From CAG-791 sp045113775 (lineage in GTDB: Bacteria > Bacillota > Clostridia > Lachnospirales > Lachnospiraceae), in assembly GCA_045113775.1 (NCBI GenBank), contig JBGUJH010000103.1:1-40491 (forward strand): a stretch of DNA of 40,491 nucleotides, written 5' to 3'. Of the stretch, positions 22,970 to 30,780 are shown one piece after another. The position numbers were made by a program, and so were the translations under genes. Under the pieces are notes generated by a model that did not search any database, was not told the origin of the DNA, and saw nothing but the letters and a program-made list of their open reading frames with translations. Within the stretch, counting starts at the first letter, position 1; every line of letters begins with the position of its first letter.

Positions 22970-24542
22970 CAGAAATGGCATGAATCCCGCCGCCGGTGTG
23001 TTCCGGCCGACCTCTGCAGCCGGAGTGCTCCGTTCGATCTGTGCCGCGGCAGCAGCAGTGGCCGTCACGATTACAACAGCTGTCGGCGCAGCCGGCATAG
23101 TACCTGTCCGGGCGCAGGCCGCAGGTGACAGCGACGCCGAAGTGGTCCTGAGAGTCTGCAACTGGGAAGAATACATCGACCTGGGAGACTGGGACGAAGA
23201 AGAGACCATTGAACTGGAATCCGGAGACATCATCGGTGAGAATCCCATGTTTGAGGATTTCGAGGAGTGGTACGAAGAGAATTACGGCGTGAAAGTGAAA
23301 GTTGAGTATTCCACTTTCGGCACTAACGAAGACCTGTACAATATGCTGACGCTGGGAGACGAGTTCGACCTGGTCTGCCCATCGGAATACATGATCATGA
23401 AGCTTATGAGGGAAGGGCAGACAGTGCCGCTCTCTGAGGAGTTTTTTGATCCGTCTATCGAGAATAACTACTATATAAAGGGCGTTTCTCCTTATATCAG
23501 AAAGATCTTCGATGAGCATGAGATCGACGGCGAGCCCTGGAGCCGCTATGCGGCAGGCTATATGTGGGGCGTGACAGGTATTGTCTATAACCCCGAAGTA
23601 GTTGACAGGGAAGAGGCTTCCACATGGAAGATCCTCAGCAATCCCAAATTCAACAGACAGGTCACCATCAAAGACAACGTCAGGGATTCCTATTTTGCCG
23701 CGGTCGGAGCGATCAAGGCAGACCTTCTGACATCACCGGAGTTCATAAATGACCCTGATTACTCTCAGAAGCTCGAGGACGAGATGAATGACACTTCGCC
23801 CGAGATGATCGAGAAGGTCCAGGATTATCTGCAGGAGTGCAAGGACAATGTCTACTCCTTTGAGACGGACTCCGGCAAAGCGGATATGATCACCGGCAAG
23901 GTAGTCGCCAACTACCAGTGGTCCGGAGACGGCGTGTACACGCTTGACCAGGCTGCCGAGGACGATTTTGACCTGGCATTTGCGGTCCCCGTGGAGAGCA
24001 CGAACATCTATTTTGACGGATGGATCATGCTCAAAAACGGCATTAAGGACAGCGAGGAAAAGCAGAAGGCCGCGGAAGCGTTCATCAATTTCAACTCGAG
24101 GCCTGACAACGTCGTCCGCAATATGTACTATATCGGTTACACTTCGGTCATTTCCGGAGGAGAAGATCCCACCATCTTTGAATACGCGGATTACAACTAC
24201 AGCGCGGAGGAAGACGAGGAAGAGACTGAGGAGTACGATCTGAGCTACTTCTTTGCTGAAGACGGGGAAAAATCGGATGATTATGTGATCGAGGCCTCCT
24301 CGGATATGCTGGAGAGACAGCTGTACGCGGCCTATCCTCCGGATGACGTGATGCGCAGATCTTCGATCATGACCTGTTTCAACGAGGAACAGACTAAGGC
24401 GATCAACCAGATGTGGATCAACGTGCGATGCTATAACATCGAAAAAATGCCTTTCTGGGGCTGGATCTGCGCGGCGGTCGTGCTCGCCGGGACCGTTTGC
24501 CTGGCTGTGAGGCGTTTCAGGATCGGGAAAACACAGAAATAA
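22956..24542 (+). CDS. potD: polyamine-binding protein PotD with C-terminal membrane anchor
   Basis: This 528-aa extracellular solute-binding protein starts at GTG 22956 behind GGAAGGAGG. A long signal sequence (to about residue 55, AQA cleavage-like) has no lipobox. The PotD fold begins at LRVCNWEEYIDLGDW and includes STFGTNEDLYNML and GVTGIVYNP. Family members average about 350 aa. The extra length includes an acidic N-terminal insert (DWDEEETIELESGD), an acidic segment near residues 415-445 and a C-terminal hydrophobic helix (FWGWICAAVVLAGTVCLAV, about 502-520) followed by Arg/Lys. It is therefore probably anchored by this helix rather than by lipid. It is the last gene of the operon. Confidence 0.9.
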   Translation: MQKSNRNGMNPAAGVFRPTSAAGVLRSICAAAAAVAVTITTAVGAAGIVPVRAQAAGDSDAEVVLRVCNWEEYIDLGDWDEEETIELESGDIIGENPMFEDFEEWYEENYGVKVKVEYSTFGTNEDLYNMLTLGDEFDLVCPSEYMIMKLMREGQTVPLSEEFFDPSIENNYYIKGVSPYIRKIFDEHEIDGEPWSRYAAGYMWGVTGIVYNPEVVDREEASTWKILSNPKFNRQVTIKDNVRDSYFAAVGAIKADLLTSPEFINDPDYSQKLEDEMNDTSPEMIEKVQDYLQECKDNVYSFETDSGKADMITGKVVANYQWSGDGVYTLDQAAEDDFDLAFAVPVESTNIYFDGWIMLKNGIKDSEEKQKAAEAFINFNSRPDNVVRNMYYIGYTSVISGGEDPTIFEYADYNYSAEEDEEETEEYDLSYFFAEDGEKSDDYVIEASSDMLERQLYAAYPPDDVMRRSSIMTCFNEEQTKAINQMWINVRCYNIEKMPFWGWICAAVVLAGTVCLAVRRFRIGKTQK

Positions 24543-24558
24543 ACAGGAATTCATACGT

Positions 24559-24591
24559 CAGACCGCTGCGGGATTTAGCTGCAGCGGTCTG
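24559..24591 (+). terminator. terminator of the pot operon
   Basis: A perfect 11-bp stem CAGACCGCTGC/GCAGCGGTCTG with an 11-nt loop is followed by TATTTT. Confidence 0.85.
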
Positions 24592-24679
24592 TATTTTAGA
24601 GCAAAAAATTCCTGTATTTTGACATTTTTCCGCTCTATTGACTTTCCCGCGGAAGTGTTTTAACGTTTACATGTCAGCT

Positions 24680-24705
24680 ATGATGCACACGAGTGCGGAA
24701 AGGAA
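24680..24705 (+). promoter_or_regulatory. 26-nt leader motif, copy upstream of metN
   Basis: ATGATGCACA-GAGT-CGGAA-GGAA type sequence, matching 23 of 26 positions of 28046-28071 upstream of the peptide-export operon. It ends in a purine-rich ribosome-site-like segment directly before a short open frame. Its nature is unknown; no known riboswitch was recognised. Confidence 0.4.
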
Positions 24706-24706
24706 G

Positions 24707-24763
24707 ATGCTGCCTTTGCCGGCAGCCCGCGCGCGGCGCAGCGGCTCGCTCCGCGAGCCTTGA
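24707..24763 (+). CDS. possible 18-codon leader peptide upstream of metN
   Basis: The ATG at 24707 follows GGAAAGGAAG. The frame encodes MLPLPAARARRSGSLREP and stops at 24761-24763, inside the start of the metN ribosome site. The segment also folds into hairpins (GCTGCC/GGCAGC; GGCTCGC/GCGAGCC). It may couple translation to metN, but it may also be a chance frame. No methionine run is present beyond the start codon, so a Met attenuator is unlikely. Confidence 0.3.
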   Translation: MLPLPAARARRSGSLREP

Positions 24764-24774
24764 AGGAGGAACCA

Positions 24775-25824
24775 ATGTCTAAGATCGTTGAAGTCAGGAA
24801 TGTGAGCAAGACGTTTCTGACCAAGGACGGACGTGTGGATGCCCTGCGGGATATCAATCTCTCCGTTGAGGAGGGGGATATTTACGGGATCATCGGTATG
24901 TCCGGCGCAGGCAAGAGCACGCTGGTGCGCTGCCTGAATTTTCTGGAAGTCCCGACAGAGGGACAGGTCATCGTCGAGGGGCAGGAGCTTGGAAAGCTCA
25001 CCGAGAAGGAGCTTCGGCAGCTGCGCAGCAGCATCGGCATGATCTTTCAGAGTTTTAACCTGCTGATGCAGAAATCTGTATTGGATAACGTCTGTTTCCC
25101 GCTTCAGATCCAGGGGATGAAGAAGAAAGACGCGGCTGTAAAAGCGCGCAAACTCCTGGGGACTGTCGGCCTTGAGGACAAGGAAAACGCCTATCCGGCG
25201 CAGCTCTCCGGAGGCCAGAGGCAGAGAGTGGCGATCGCCAGGGCATTGGCCTGTGATCCCAAGATCCTCTTGTGCGACGAGGCCACGAGCGCGCTGGACC
25301 CGCAGACAACAGCATCTATTCTCGACCTTCTTCGAAAGATCAATGTGGAGACCGGGATCACGATCATCATAATCACGCATCAGATGTCGGTAGTCCGTGA
25401 GATCTGCAACAATGTGGCGATCATCGAGAAGGGAAGCCTTGTGGAGAACGGCCTTGTGGAGGAGATCTTCACGCATCCCAAGTCCCGCGCCGCCAAGCAG
25501 CTGATCATCGAGGGCAAGGACCCCGACGAGTGGACGGCAGACGAGAGCGCGGCAGGGACAGTTCCTCTGCTGCATGAGGACCGGAGGATCCGAATTGTTT
25601 TCGGAACGCAGTCTTCCTTTGAGCCCGTCATCGCCAATATGGTGCTGACGATGGGGACGCCGGTCAATATTTTGAAAGCGGATACAAAGGACGTGCACGG
25701 AGTGGCCAGAGGAGAGATGATCCTGGGGCTTCCCGCGGACAAGGACGTACAGGAGCGCATGATCGCTTATCTGGTCGAGCGCGGCCTGGATGTAGAGGAG
25801 GTGGACGGTTATGCTGAGTCCTGA
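24775..25824 (+). CDS. metN: methionine ABC transporter ATP-binding protein
   Basis: This 349-aa cytosolic ATPase belongs to the MetNIQ methionine importer. It has Walker A GMSGAGKST, a Q-loop IFQSFNLL, signature LSGGQRQR, Walker B ILLCDEATSALDP and the H-loop THQ. The C-terminal NIL (ACT-like) domain at about 270-345 binds methionine and inhibits transport in E. coli MetN. Its presence identifies the protein as MetN rather than a polar amino-acid ATPase. The ATG at 24775 sits 5-6 nt after AAGGAGGA. A weak promoter (TTGACT 24638-24643, TAACGT 24661-24666) is possible. No SAM riboswitch or T-box was seen upstream. Confidence 0.94.
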   Translation: MSKIVEVRNVSKTFLTKDGRVDALRDINLSVEEGDIYGIIGMSGAGKSTLVRCLNFLEVPTEGQVIVEGQELGKLTEKELRQLRSSIGMIFQSFNLLMQKSVLDNVCFPLQIQGMKKKDAAVKARKLLGTVGLEDKENAYPAQLSGGQRQRVAIARALACDPKILLCDEATSALDPQTTASILDLLRKINVETGITIIIITHQMSVVREICNNVAIIEKGSLVENGLVEEIFTHPKSRAAKQLIIEGKDPDEWTADESAAGTVPLLHEDRRIRIVFGTQSSFEPVIANMVLTMGTPVNILKADTKDVHGVARGEMILGLPADKDVQERMIAYLVERGLDVEEVDGYAES

Positions 25825-26473
25825 GACATGGGCGATGATCGGCAGGGAGACGATCAATACTCTCTATATGGCCGGTTTTTCCACACTTTTCGGATATGTG
25901 CTCGGTCTGCCCTGGGGAATCGTCCTGGCTGTGACCGGCGCGGAGGGCATAAAGCCCAACAAGGCTGTATACCGGGTGCTCGATATCATCACCAACATTA
26001 TGAGAAGTATCCCGTTCCTGATCCTGCTCATTTTGATCATTCCGCTGACCAGGCTGATCGTGGGCAAGAGCTACGGTTCTACGGCGACGATCGTGCCGCT
26101 GGTAGTCTCGGCCGCGCCATTTATTGCCAGAATGGTCGAATCTTCCCTTAAAGAGGTGGATCACGGCGTGATCGAGGCGGCGCAGGCAATGGGGGCAGAC
26201 ACGATGACCATCATCACCAAGGTCCTGCTGGTCGAAGCCAGGATCTCCCTGATCGTAGGCGTCACGATCTCCTTCGCGACCATCCTCGGCTATTCCGCTA
26301 TGGCCGGTACCGTGGGCGGCGGCGGCCTCGGAGATGTCGCCATCCAGTACGGCTATTACCGCTATCAGTTCGACATCATGATCGTGACGGTAATTCTGCT
26401 TGTCGCGATCGTTCAGATTTTCCAATTTGCCGGCATGAGACTCGCATCTCGTCTGGACAGAAGGAAGGCTTGA
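25811..26473 (+). CDS. metI: methionine ABC transporter permease
   Basis: This 220-aa inner-membrane permease has five helices. The family features are clear: IMRSIPFLILLILIIPLTR in the N-terminal third and the EAA loop EAAQAMGADTMTIITKVLL. The ATILGYSAMAGTVGGGGLGD stretch followed by GYYRYQFDIM is diagnostic of MetI. It overlaps metN by 14 bp, which indicates coupling. It forms a homodimeric channel with MetN. Confidence 0.95.
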   Translation: MLSPETWAMIGRETINTLYMAGFSTLFGYVLGLPWGIVLAVTGAEGIKPNKAVYRVLDIITNIMRSIPFLILLILIIPLTRLIVGKSYGSTATIVPLVVSAAPFIARMVESSLKEVDHGVIEAAQAMGADTMTIITKVLLVEARISLIVGVTISFATILGYSAMAGTVGGGGLGDVAIQYGYYRYQFDIMIVTVILLVAIVQIFQFAGMRLASRLDRRKA

Positions 26474-26498
26474 GACTAAGATATATATGTAATATTCA

Positions 26499-26518
26499 GG
26501 CACCTGGGATAAGGTGCC
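26499..26518 (+). repeat. intercistronic hairpin between metI and metQ
   Basis: GGCACCT/AGGTGCC 7-bp stem with a 6-nt loop, directly upstream of the metQ ribosome site and without a T-run. It probably affects RNA processing or stability so that metQ is expressed more than metNI. Confidence 0.5.
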
Positions 26519-26534
26519 AAAGGGAGGTCATATT

Positions 26535-27404
26535 ATGAAAAAGAGATTGGTATCAGTGATTACGGCGGCAGTACTGAGCGCAGCGCTGCTGGCAGGCTGC
26601 GGAGGATCCGGAGCTGCATCTTCATCTTCAGGCGACCAGGCGCAGGCTCCTGCTGAAGGCACTGAAGAGAGTAAGAAGATCACTATCGCGGCAAGTCCTA
26701 CACCGCACGCGGAGATCCTGGAAGCCGCAAAGCCTATCCTGGCTGAGAAAGGCTATGAACTGGAGATCAAAGTTTTTGAGGACTACGTACAGCCCAATGA
26801 GGTCGTAAACAGCGGAGAGATCGATGCCAACTATTTCCAGCACGTCCCTTATCTTGAGAGCTTCAACTCTGAGAAGGGCACGGATCTCGTAGTAGCAGGC
26901 AAGATCCACTACGAGCCTTTGGGAATTTATCCCGGAACCAAGAAAACTCTCGATGAGATCGGCGAAGGCGACGTAATTGCTGTACCAAATGATACAACAA
27001 ATGAAGCAAGAGCTCTTCTTTTACTGCAAGAGAATGGTATAATAAAACTTAAGGAAGGCGCAGGCATCACAGCGACCAAGCAGGATATCGCCGAGAATCC
27101 TCACGGCGTCGAGATCAAGGAGCTGGAAGCGGCTCAGATCCCTCACGTCAAGGATGAAGTGGCATATTCCGTCATGAACGGAAACTATGCGCTGCAGGCA
27201 GGCCTGATCGCAGCGAAAGACGCCCTTGCTTATGAGCTGCCGGATTCCGAGGCAGCCGCTACATATGTAAATGTAGTCGCCGTAAAGGCCGGAAATGAGG
27301 AAAATGAGGGAATCAAAGCACTCGTGGAAGTACTCAAATCGGACGAAATCAAGAAATTTATCACTGACAAATATGAGGGTGCTGTGGTAGTATTTGAAGA
27401 GTGA
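26535..27404 (+). CDS. metQ: methionine-binding lipoprotein MetQ (NlpA family)
   Basis: This 289-aa lipoprotein has lipobox LLAGC (Cys22) and a Ser/Ala-rich linker. The NlpA domain includes ASPTPHAEILEAAKPIL, NSGEIDANYFQHVPYLESFN and the IYPGTKKTLDEI/VPNDTTNEARALLLL segments typical of MetQ. It captures methionine outside the membrane for MetNI. The ATG at 26535 follows AGGGAGG. An upstream in-frame GTG at 26514 lies in the hairpin and is not used. It is followed 35 nt later by a STAS gene. Confidence 0.95.
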   Translation: MKKRLVSVITAAVLSAALLAGCGGSGAASSSSGDQAQAPAEGTEESKKITIAASPTPHAEILEAAKPILAEKGYELEIKVFEDYVQPNEVVNSGEIDANYFQHVPYLESFNSEKGTDLVVAGKIHYEPLGIYPGTKKTLDEIGEGDVIAVPNDTTNEARALLLLQENGIIKLKEGAGITATKQDIAENPHGVEIKELEAAQIPHVKDEVAYSVMNGNYALQAGLIAAKDALAYELPDSEAAATYVNVVAVKAGNEENEGIKALVEVLKSDEIKKFITDKYEGAVVVFEE

Positions 27405-27439
27405 CTTAGATCACAAAAGAGGTAAACTGAGGAGGCAGT

Positions 27440-27736
27440 ATGACAATCGATAAGAAAAAAGAAGGTAATCGGCTGGTTCTGGCAGTTTCAGGCCGCCTTG
27501 ATACGATGACGGCTCCGGAACTGGAAAGCGTCATTAAGGATAATATGGACGGCGTAGAGGAGCTGATCCTTGATTTCAAAGATCTGGAATATATCTCCTC
27601 GGCAGGCCTGCGCGTGGTACTTGGAGCCAGAAAGGCCATGGGAGACAAGGGATCCTTCGCTGTTCGCAATCTTTGCAGCGATGTGAGGGAGATCTTCGAC
27701 ATTACGGGATTCTCAGATATCATTACGATCGAGTGA
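27440..27736 (+). CDS. STAS-domain protein (anti-sigma factor antagonist-like)
   Basis: This 98-aa single-domain protein is like SpoIIAA/RsbV: LAVSGRLDTMTAPELES, LILDFKDLEYISSAGLRVVL and FDITGFSDII. Ser54, aligned with the serine phosphorylated in SpoIIAA, is present; the preceding Asp of SpoIIAA is Ser53 here. Such proteins bind anti-sigma kinases and free a sigma factor. No partner kinase or sigma gene is nearby, so the role is open. It lies 35 nt after metQ with its own GAGGAGG site and before a terminator, so it may be transcribed with metNIQ. Confidence 0.85.
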   Translation: MTIDKKKEGNRLVLAVSGRLDTMTAPELESVIKDNMDGVEELILDFKDLEYISSAGLRVVLGARKAMGDKGSFAVRNLCSDVREIFDITGFSDIITIE

Positions 27737-27813
27737 CCGGAAAGAATCCCGGGCTCCGGCGCGGGCTTCGCGCAGGAGACGGAGTTTTGCACGGAAAAAC
27801 TGAGGTTTAGCGG

Positions 27814-27843
27814 AAGAGGCGGTACGTTATCGTGCCGCTTCTT
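27814..27843 (+). terminator. terminator after the STAS gene
   Basis: A 12-bp stem AAGAGGCGGTAC/GTGCCGCTTCTT with two G-U pairs and a 6-nt loop is followed by TTTTG. It separates metNIQ-STAS from the peptide-export operon. Confidence 0.8.
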
Positions 27844-27849
27844 TTTTGT

Positions 27850-27983
27850 GCGATAAGCCGGTAAGCGCAGCTCGTGCTTGCACGAAGATGCATTTACCGG
27901 CCAACGGTCAATCGAGTAGGAGCATCCTACTCGATTGCGATGAGCCGCGGGGCGCATCTCGTGCCTGCAAACTATGTTTGCGG
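27850..27983 (+). repeat. hairpin and direct-repeat array before the peptide-export operon
   Basis: Two 33-nt copies (27850-27882 and 27937-27969) match at 26 of 33 positions, sharing GCGCA-CTCGTGC-TGCA. Between them lies a perfect 13-bp stem CAATCGAGTAGGA/TCCTACTCGATTG with loop GCA (27909-27937). CCGGTAA/TTACCGG encloses an inner TCGTGC/GCACGA hairpin, and GCAAAC/GTTTGC follows. No gene is visible in the whole 27737-28082 spacer. Confidence 0.6.
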
Positions 27984-28005
27984 ATATGGGAATCTTCAGT
28001 ATAAT
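27978..28005 (+). promoter_or_regulatory. putative promoter of the peptide-export operon
   Basis: -35-like TTGCGG (27978-27983), a 16-bp spacer and a perfect -10 TATAAT (28000-28005). A leader of about 70 nt contains the second copy of the 26-nt motif (28046-28071). Confidence 0.5.
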
Positions 28006-28045
28006 AATTATGTGAACTCAGGAGAGGTTAGTCCTTACTGATCTA

Positions 28046-28071
28046 ATGATGCACATGAGTACGGAAGGGAA
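28046..28071 (+). promoter_or_regulatory. 26-nt leader motif, copy upstream of the peptide-export operon
   Basis: Matches 24680-24705 at 23 of 26 positions, with all three differences being transitions. Its GGAAGGGAA end is the only ribosome-site-like sequence before the ATG at 28083, about 12 nt away. Confidence 0.4.
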
Positions 28072-28082
28072 AACGTTCAGAC

Positions 28083-28559
28083 ATGGAAAATAACGAGATC
28101 TTCAGAAAAAAAGCAGTAGAGAGAATATCATCACCGGAGAAGCTCAATGATTATATACACGTGACCAGTCCCTCGATCTGGATCGCTCTTTTGGGAGTCA
28201 TATGCATTCTGGTCGGTGCGATCGTGTGGGCGGTCTTCGGGAATATCTATACGACTGTTGATGGTGCCGCATCTGTTAAGGACGGGAATCTTGTGATCTA
28301 TATCAAGGTCGCGGACCGCCCCTCGGTGAAAGAGGAGATGGAAATAACGGTGAGCGGTCACAAGACAGTTGTCAGGGAGATATCGCTCGAACCTGTCCAG
28401 ATCGGTGAAGAGGTCGGAGAGTATATTCTCGACGCGACCGGAATGAAGTCAGGGGAATGGGTCTATATTGTCGAGGCGGACACAGACCTTCCGGACGGTA
28501 TCTATCAAGCCAGTATAACGGTGGAATCCATTCATCCGATCAAGTTTGTGACTAACTGA
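28083..28559 (+). CDS. short HlyD-like adaptor of an NHLM-type peptide exporter
   Basis: This 158-aa single-pass membrane protein begins FRKKAVERISSPEKLNDYIH-type, continues with VTSPSIWIALLG, one helix (about 33-55) and GNIYTTVDG. This is the N-terminal signature of NHLM bacteriocin-system secretion proteins. Full-length members have long coiled-coil and barrel domains. Here only an extracytoplasmic part of about 100 residues follows. It may be a minimal adaptor for a one-membrane cell. It lies 9 nt before the C39-ABC gene and is clearly in the same operon. Family assignment rests on motif recognition and context; the exact role is inferred. Confidence 0.75.
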   Translation: MENNEIFRKKAVERISSPEKLNDYIHVTSPSIWIALLGVICILVGAIVWAVFGNIYTTVDGAASVKDGNLVIYIKVADRPSVKEEMEITVSGHKTVVREISLEPVQIGEEVGEYILDATGMKSGEWVYIVEADTDLPDGIYQASITVESIHPIKFVTN

Positions 28560-28568
28560 GGGATTTCT

Positions 28569-30761
28569 ATGAGTAAATCAACCAAGAAAATCAAAGAACC
28601 GGTCAAAAAGGGAGTTGCCAAGGTCCCGGTCATCATGCAGATGGAAGCGCTGGAATGCGGGGCGGCCTGCCTGACCATGGTTCTTGCCTATTATGAAAAA
28701 TGGGTCCCGCTGGAGAAAGTGCGCGTCGACTGCGGCGTGTCCCGTGACGGGTCCAATGCCGGGAACGTCCTTAAAGCGGCGAGATACTACGGCCTTGAAG
28801 CAGACGGTTACAAGCTCGAAGTGCAGACGCTCATGGAGCACGCAACTTTTCCCTGCATCATACACTGGAACTTCAACCACTTTGTAGTGCTTGACGGATT
28901 CAGGGGCAAAAAAGCGATTCTCAACGACCCGGCCAGAGGCCGCGTCGAAGTGACCATGGAGGAATTTGACGAGTCATTTACGGGGATATGCCTTTTGTTC
29001 TCACCGGGAGAAAACTTTGTCCCCGAGGGAAAGCCCAAAAGCGTTCTTGCGTTCGCGGCAAAGAGACTCAAGGGAGCGGAGGCTGCGATCGTATTTGTCG
29101 TGCTGACGACGATCATATCGTCTCTGTTCGGTGTTATCTCGCCCGGCTTTTACCAGGTGTTCATGGACCGGCTGCTGACAGGGAGAAATCCGAACTGGGT
29201 ATACCCGTTCCTTGTGCTGCTCTCCGTATTTACAGCGCTGCAGATCTTCGTCTCATGGATCAATGTCGTCTACTCGATGAGGATCAACGGAAAGCTTGCT
29301 ATAGTCGGCAATTCTTCCTTTATGTGGAAGATCCTCAGGCTGCCCATGGAATTTTTCTCCCAGAGAATGGCAGGTGACATTCAGTCCAGACAGAATTCCA
29401 ATACAGAAGTGGCGGCGAACCTGGTCAATACTTTCGCACCGCTTGCCCTCAACACGGCAATGATGTTTTTCTATCTCCTGATCATGATCAGGATGAGCAT
29501 TCCCATGACGATCGTGGGCCTCATCTCTGTTTTGATCAATGCGCTGTTTTCGAGGTATATTTCCGAAAAGCGGATAAATGTCGCGAGAGTACAGGTCCGC
29601 GACAGCGGAAAACTGACGGGCACTACGATCGCCGGGATCGAGATGATAGAGTCCATCAAGGCGAGCGGGTCGGAGACGGGCTTTTTCGGCAGATGGGCAG
29701 GCTATCAGGCGAGCGTCAACGCGCAGGACGTCAAGTTCTCCGAGATGAACGAATATCTGGGACTTCTCCCGCAGATCGTTTCGACAGTGACCGATATCCT
29801 GGTACTGTGTATAGGAATCGCACTCGCGATGAGGGGCCAGTTCACACCCGGTATGATCTCCCAGTTCGGGATATATATGAAACAGTTCCTGGCGCCGGCT
29901 GATCAGCTTATCGCCACGGGGCAGACGATCCAGGAGCTCAGGACAGAGATGGAGCGCATCGAGGACGTCATGGAATACCGTACGGATGAACTCGCGGACA
30001 ATGAGGTGAGTCCTGATACCGCGGACGCTTCCTTTGCAAAGCTCTCCGGGCGCGTCGAGATGAGAGATGTCACTTTCGGCTATTCGCCTCTCGGCAAGCC
30101 TTTGATCCAGAACTTCAGCATGTCGCTTGAGCCGGGTAAGAGCATTGCTTTTGTAGGTGCTTCCGGAAGCGGCAAATCCACCCTTGCCAAGCTCCTGTCG
30201 GGGCTCTATCAGCCTTGGAGCGGGGAGATATTGTTTGACGGCAAACCGATCATCGATATTGATAAGTCCGTTTTCAGAGGTTCTCTGGCAGTCGTGGATC
30301 AGGATATCACACTGTTTGAGGATACGATCGCCAACAATATCAAGATGTGGGATACGACCATTGAGAACTATGAAATGATACTGGCTGCCCGCGACGCGCA
30401 GATCCATGACAAGATCCTGGAGCGCGAGGGAGGCTATGAATATAAGATCAGGGAGAACGGTTCCGACTTCTCGGGAGGAGAGAGGCAGAGACTTGAGATC
30501 GCCAGAGTCCTTGCCCAGGATCCTACAATTGTGATCATGGACGAGGCCACATCTGCTCTGGACGCGAGAACGGAATACAATGTCGTGAAGTCGATCAGGG
30601 ACAGAGGCGTTACTACGATCGTGATCGCGCACAGGCTCTCCACGATCAGGGACTGCGATGAGATCATCGTTATGGACCACGGCCTTGTGGCGGAGAGAGG
30701 CACACATGAGGAGCTCTATGCGCTGGGAGGCATGTACACAGATCTGGTGAGCAGTAATTAA
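28569..30761 (+). CDS. NHLM-type peptidase-containing ABC exporter (C39 peptidase)
   Basis: This 730-aa membrane exporter should cleave a leader peptide (typically after Gly-Gly) while exporting the cargo. An N-terminal C39 peptidase domain (about 18-145) carries catalytic Cys30 in LECGAACLTM, His104 in NFNHFVVLDG and Asp120 in NDPARG. A transmembrane domain (about 160-450) and a nucleotide-binding domain follow, with Walker A GASGSGKST (about 529), signature FSGGERQR, Walker B IVIMDEATSALD and an H-loop histidine. Nothing is missing, so the enzyme is probably active. GAGGG precedes the ATG. It should pair with the ABC protein encoded next, as in NHLM bacteriocin systems. Confidence 0.93.
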   Translation: MSKSTKKIKEPVKKGVAKVPVIMQMEALECGAACLTMVLAYYEKWVPLEKVRVDCGVSRDGSNAGNVLKAARYYGLEADGYKLEVQTLMEHATFPCIIHWNFNHFVVLDGFRGKKAILNDPARGRVEVTMEEFDESFTGICLLFSPGENFVPEGKPKSVLAFAAKRLKGAEAAIVFVVLTTIISSLFGVISPGFYQVFMDRLLTGRNPNWVYPFLVLLSVFTALQIFVSWINVVYSMRINGKLAIVGNSSFMWKILRLPMEFFSQRMAGDIQSRQNSNTEVAANLVNTFAPLALNTAMMFFYLLIMIRMSIPMTIVGLISVLINALFSRYISEKRINVARVQVRDSGKLTGTTIAGIEMIESIKASGSETGFFGRWAGYQASVNAQDVKFSEMNEYLGLLPQIVSTVTDILVLCIGIALAMRGQFTPGMISQFGIYMKQFLAPADQLIATGQTIQELRTEMERIEDVMEYRTDELADNEVSPDTADASFAKLSGRVEMRDVTFGYSPLGKPLIQNFSMSLEPGKSIAFVGASGSGKSTLAKLLSGLYQPWSGEILFDGKPIIDIDKSVFRGSLAVVDQDITLFEDTIANNIKMWDTTIENYEMILAARDAQIHDKILEREGGYEYKIRENGSDFSGGERQRLEIARVLAQDPTIVIMDEATSALDARTEYNVVKSIRDRGVTTIVIAHRLSTIRDCDEIIVMDHGLVAERGTHEELYALGGMYTDLVSSN

Positions 30762-30780
30762 GACAGCAGGAGATAACAGT

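Noticed and set aside
24592..24774. SAM riboswitch or T-box upstream of metNIQ
   Set aside because: Expected for a methionine transporter in Bacillota, but neither the SAM-I core nor T-box motifs are present.
24667..25857. A 396-codon open frame antisense to metN
   Set aside because: It has no ribosome site and reads as an antisense shadow of a clear ABC ATPase. The same holds for long antisense frames at 8876-10327, 29253-30938 and 32368-33588.
27850..27983. CRISPR array
   Set aside because: There are only two diverged copies with a hairpin between, no regular spacers and no cas genes.
27737..28082. Leader-peptide precursor gene for the exporter
   Set aside because: The spacer was read in all frames for a small gene with a ribosome site and Gly-Gly motif. 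Only a terminator, hairpins, a promoter and a leader motif were found.
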